From contig DAKQ01000010.1 in the NCBI GenBank assembly GCA_002496635.1, positions 1 to 8,778 on the forward strand: DNA of 8,778 bases, in the 5' to 3' direction. Origin of the DNA: Euryarchaeota archaeon UBA82 (GTDB lineage Archaea; Thermoplasmatota; Poseidoniia; Poseidoniales; Poseidoniaceae). The notes under the pieces were generated by a model. The model saw nothing but the letters and a program-made list of their open reading frames with translations, was not told where the DNA came from and did not search any database. The position numbers and the translations under genes were made by a program. Below are positions 7,242-8,778 of the stretch, one piece after another. Each line of letters begins with the position of its first letter. The stretch's first letter is position 1.

Positions 7242-7247
7242 TGATAG

Positions 7248-7286
7248 AGAAACCGTCTTTAATCCTTGAGTTCATCGACGGTTTCT
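7248..7286. repeat. 10-base inverted repeat between divergent membrane protein genes
   Basis: AGAAACCGTC (7248-7257) and GACGGTTTCT (7277-7286) are perfect inverted arms with a 19-base spacer, inside a 70-base divergent promoter region. On each strand the arm nearest the gene reads GACGGTTTCT toward that gene. This is the pattern of paired sites for one regulator, or of an operator covering both promoters. The regulatory role is inferred. Confidence 0.5.
7258..7264 (-). promoter_or_regulatory. TATA-like box for the DUF2085 gene
   Basis: On the minus strand GATTAAA is centred about 26 bases before the ATG at 7235 and about 20 before the ATG at 7241. No ribosome binding site is visible, so a leaderless mRNA starting near 7235-7241 is plausible. 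It lies in the spacer of the inverted repeat. Confidence 0.4.
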
Positions 7287-7311
7287 TTTCATTTGACCTC
7301 TTCGGCACTTC

Positions 7312-7947
7312 ATGACAGAACAGGCTACTGAGCGAGTTGGCCTCTGGATTGGCCTTCAAGCAGGAGGATTTCTAGGCCTTTATTTCGGATTTAGCTTAGC
7401 CTTAGTTTCTGCATTAACGAGCCCTGATGAAATCTTGCGTCTTGTATACCTCATGGCGCTACCTCCACTATTTGGGAGCATTCTTCTCGGGCCGTTTTTA
7501 GCAAGAAGGGAACGTCCTGTGATATCAAAAATTCCTCCTTTTAATCGTGTGCTCGATGCTGTAAGTGGATTAGACGAAGGGAAAGGGAAATGGCGGGCGT
7601 TAAGTCATATCCGTAGCGATGGACGGACTGTTCGTCTCGATCTTCATGATTCTACAAAGGTGCAAGAAATACTTACAGCCACACTGCCTTTGGTCGATAG
7701 TTTTCCAATACGCTATATCGTTGGGAGAGGTATTCCAGCAAGCCGACAACCACAATTACGGCCGCTTGTTCTTGAAACAGTGGACAATAAATTTCCAAAA
7801 ACAAGGCAATCACGATTTACTTCTGCGATAGAAGTAGGTCCTGAATTATCGGAAGAGTTACGAAATCAAAGGAAAAAGGTCAATCGATTATTGGCCATAT
7901 TCTTGCCAATCGCAACATTCCTTGGATGGCTGGAAATGCGAACATAG
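7312..7947 (+). CDS. Three-helix membrane protein of unknown function
   Basis: The product has 211 residues from ATG 7312. Two helices lie close together at the N-terminus (about 9-35 and 41-64), ending in a basic ARRER stop-transfer. A soluble, mixed alpha/beta region of about 125 residues follows (70-188), then a basic KK and a final helix (about 190-208). Basic residues flanking the helices place the middle region in the cytoplasm. The first helix begins ERVGLWIG; the divergent DUF2085 protein begins its first helix KKVGLWIG. Between the helices and the C-terminus no catalytic motif or known domain is recognised. No ribosome binding site is seen before the ATG, so a leaderless transcript is likely, though the TATA-like sequence is weak and pyrimidine-rich. 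Together with its partner it may be co-regulated through the inverted repeat. Coding status is supported by the length and by a sensible membrane topology. Confidence 0.75.
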   Translation: MTEQATERVGLWIGLQAGGFLGLYFGFSLALVSALTSPDEILRLVYLMALPPLFGSILLGPFLARRERPVISKIPPFNRVLDAVSGLDEGKGKWRALSHIRSDGRTVRLDLHDSTKVQEILTATLPLVDSFPIRYIVGRGIPASRQPQLRPLVLETVDNKFPKTRQSRFTSAIEVGPELSEELRNQRKKVNRLLAIFLPIATFLGWLEMRT

Positions 7948-7971
7948 TTCAAAAAAAATACAGCCGATTGA

Positions 7972-7980
7972 CTTAATGCA
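7972..7980 (+). promoter_or_regulatory. TATA-like box for the HTH_10 regulator gene
   Basis: CTTAATGCA is centred about 27 bases before the ATG at 8003, with no ribosome binding site between, which fits a leaderless archaeal transcript. A similar TTAATCCAT at 7996-8004 overlaps the start codon. The box is imperfect, so confidence is modest. Confidence 0.35.
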
Positions 7981-8002
7981 TAGGGTACGCCTAGTTTAAT
8001 CC

Positions 8003-8778
8003 ATGCGGGAAGCGAGTTTTTTCTGGAAACGGCAACGCTTGGGGGCGATTGAGATAGCCCCTCTACTCGATGTAGCAGAGCGCGTGGAGTTTCTTTCCTA
8101 CATCAGCAGAGCTCCAAAGGATATTCAGTGTTTATTCAAATTTTACCTGAAAGAGGGTGTGCAAATTTCCGATATCGACTCACTTGAGTTCTTGGATGTG
8201 ATCGATGTGATGCACGAGTCCAACAAAGCTGAGGAAGGCCACCTCATTATCTGTAGAATTATCCATCCTTTATCGAATCTAAATGCTCGAACAAAAGGAA
8301 CCTATGCGGTACCAGGATCACGGTTGGACGAAAACGGACTTACCTACATCATACAAGGCCCTTCACTAAAACTGAGACTCATGTCTGGAGTTATGCGTTT
8401 AATGTCCAAACCTGACCGAACAAGTGCAAGGAATCTGAACCTTATGCCTCAAAATTACGAATCGATTCTATCTGAAAAGCAGTTAAAGCTCGCCAAATTT
8501 GCTTACGACAATGGGTATTATGACTTGCCAAAGAGAATCAAGATTACTGAATTATCAGAACAAATGGGTCTAGCAAGAGCAACGGTATCAGAGCATTTAA
8601 CAAAAATCGAAGGGATTTTGATGGATGATATTTTTTCATCCATGACCGATGTTCGTCTCAGACCAGAAGATGCCCGCAGCATCGTTCTTAGCATGGAAAT
8701 TGATATGCAAGACACTGAAAGTCTAAGAACAGAAGGTTTCGAATTACTTATTCAAAGGATGAAAGATAATATTGAACT
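8003..8778 (+). CDS. HTH_10 (Bat-type) transcriptional regulator (3' partial)
   Basis: The frame is open from ATG 8003 to the window end: 258 codons, no stop. Residues 157-207 match the HTH_10 domain of bacterio-opsin activator-like archaeal regulators: LSEKQLKLAKFAYDNGYYDL, then ELSEQMGLAR and the recognition-helix ATVSEHL (193-199). Residues 1-150 lack a recognised PAS or GAF domain and look like the mixed alpha/beta N-terminal domain often found before HTH_10; it may sense a ligand. After the HTH, 208-258 are mostly helical and continue past the window, which is longer than usual since HTH_10 often lies near the C-terminus. It acts in the cytoplasm as a DNA-binding regulator. Targets are unknown; the nearby dyads are candidates only by proximity. 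The gene lies 55 bases after the three-helix membrane protein gene and has its own TATA-like box. Confidence 0.85.
   Translation, partial: MREASFFWKRQRLGAIEIAPLLDVAERVEFLSYISRAPKDIQCLFKFYLKEGVQISDIDSLEFLDVIDVMHESNKAEEGHLIICRIIHPLSNLNARTKGTYAVPGSRLDENGLTYIIQGPSLKLRLMSGVMRLMSKPDRTSARNLNLMPQNYESILSEKQLKLAKFAYDNGYYDLPKRIKITELSEQMGLARATVSEHLTKIEGILMDDIFSSMTDVRLRPEDARSIVLSMEIDMQDTESLRTEGFELLIQRMKDNIE

Noticed and set aside
7948..7970. A-rich run after the three-helix membrane protein gene as a terminator
   Set aside because: On the plus strand it is poly-A, not the poly-T expected at an archaeal terminator, and no minus-strand gene approaches from the right within the window.
8518..8715. Minus-strand 65-codon frame opposite the regulator
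   Set aside because: It is antisense to the clearly recognised HTH_10 domain and has no supporting feature.

Overview
The window looks like part of a marine euryarchaeal genome, most likely a Poseidoniales (Marine Group II) relative. The evidence is a regulator with the archaeal Bat-type HTH_10 domain, TATA-like boxes about 25-30 bases before start codons that mostly lack a ribosome binding site, a strong GAGGTG site before an internal operon gene, and secreted proteins rich in N-glycosylation sequons and PKD repeats. No tRNA, rRNA, CRISPR array or insertion sequence is visible. The taxonomic call is inference; no marker gene is present.

Left part (1-4297): two divergent genes for exported proteins share a short intergenic region. 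On the minus strand is a very large secreted zinc metalloprotease, cut off by the window start. It has a signal peptide, an HELQH...WIDEG gluzincin core resembling family M30, a calcium-loop motif and at least four PKD-like domains. On the plus strand is an M28-family metallopeptidase that resembles glutaminyl cyclase, with a signal peptide and a C-terminal membrane anchor. A near-perfect 25-base dyad lies between them and could control both.

Middle part (4298-6558): a three-helix membrane protein displaying one carboxypeptidase-regulatory-like beta domain is followed after a single base by a thymidylate kinase-like gene. The kinase starts at GTG, and its ribosome binding site lies inside the end of the previous gene, so the two look translationally coupled. 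The kinase is about twice the usual size. Its roughly 235-residue C-terminal extension is of unknown nature and part of it reads like a winged helix.

Right part (6537-8778): a minus-strand DUF2085 membrane protein overlaps the kinase end by 22 bases. It is divergent from an unrecognised three-helix membrane protein; the two share a VGLWIG motif at the start of their first helix and flank a 10-base inverted repeat. The window closes with a 3'-truncated HTH_10 transcriptional regulator. The genes do not form one obvious pathway. The left and middle genes suggest cell-surface proteolysis and surface display; the kinase belongs to dTTP synthesis.
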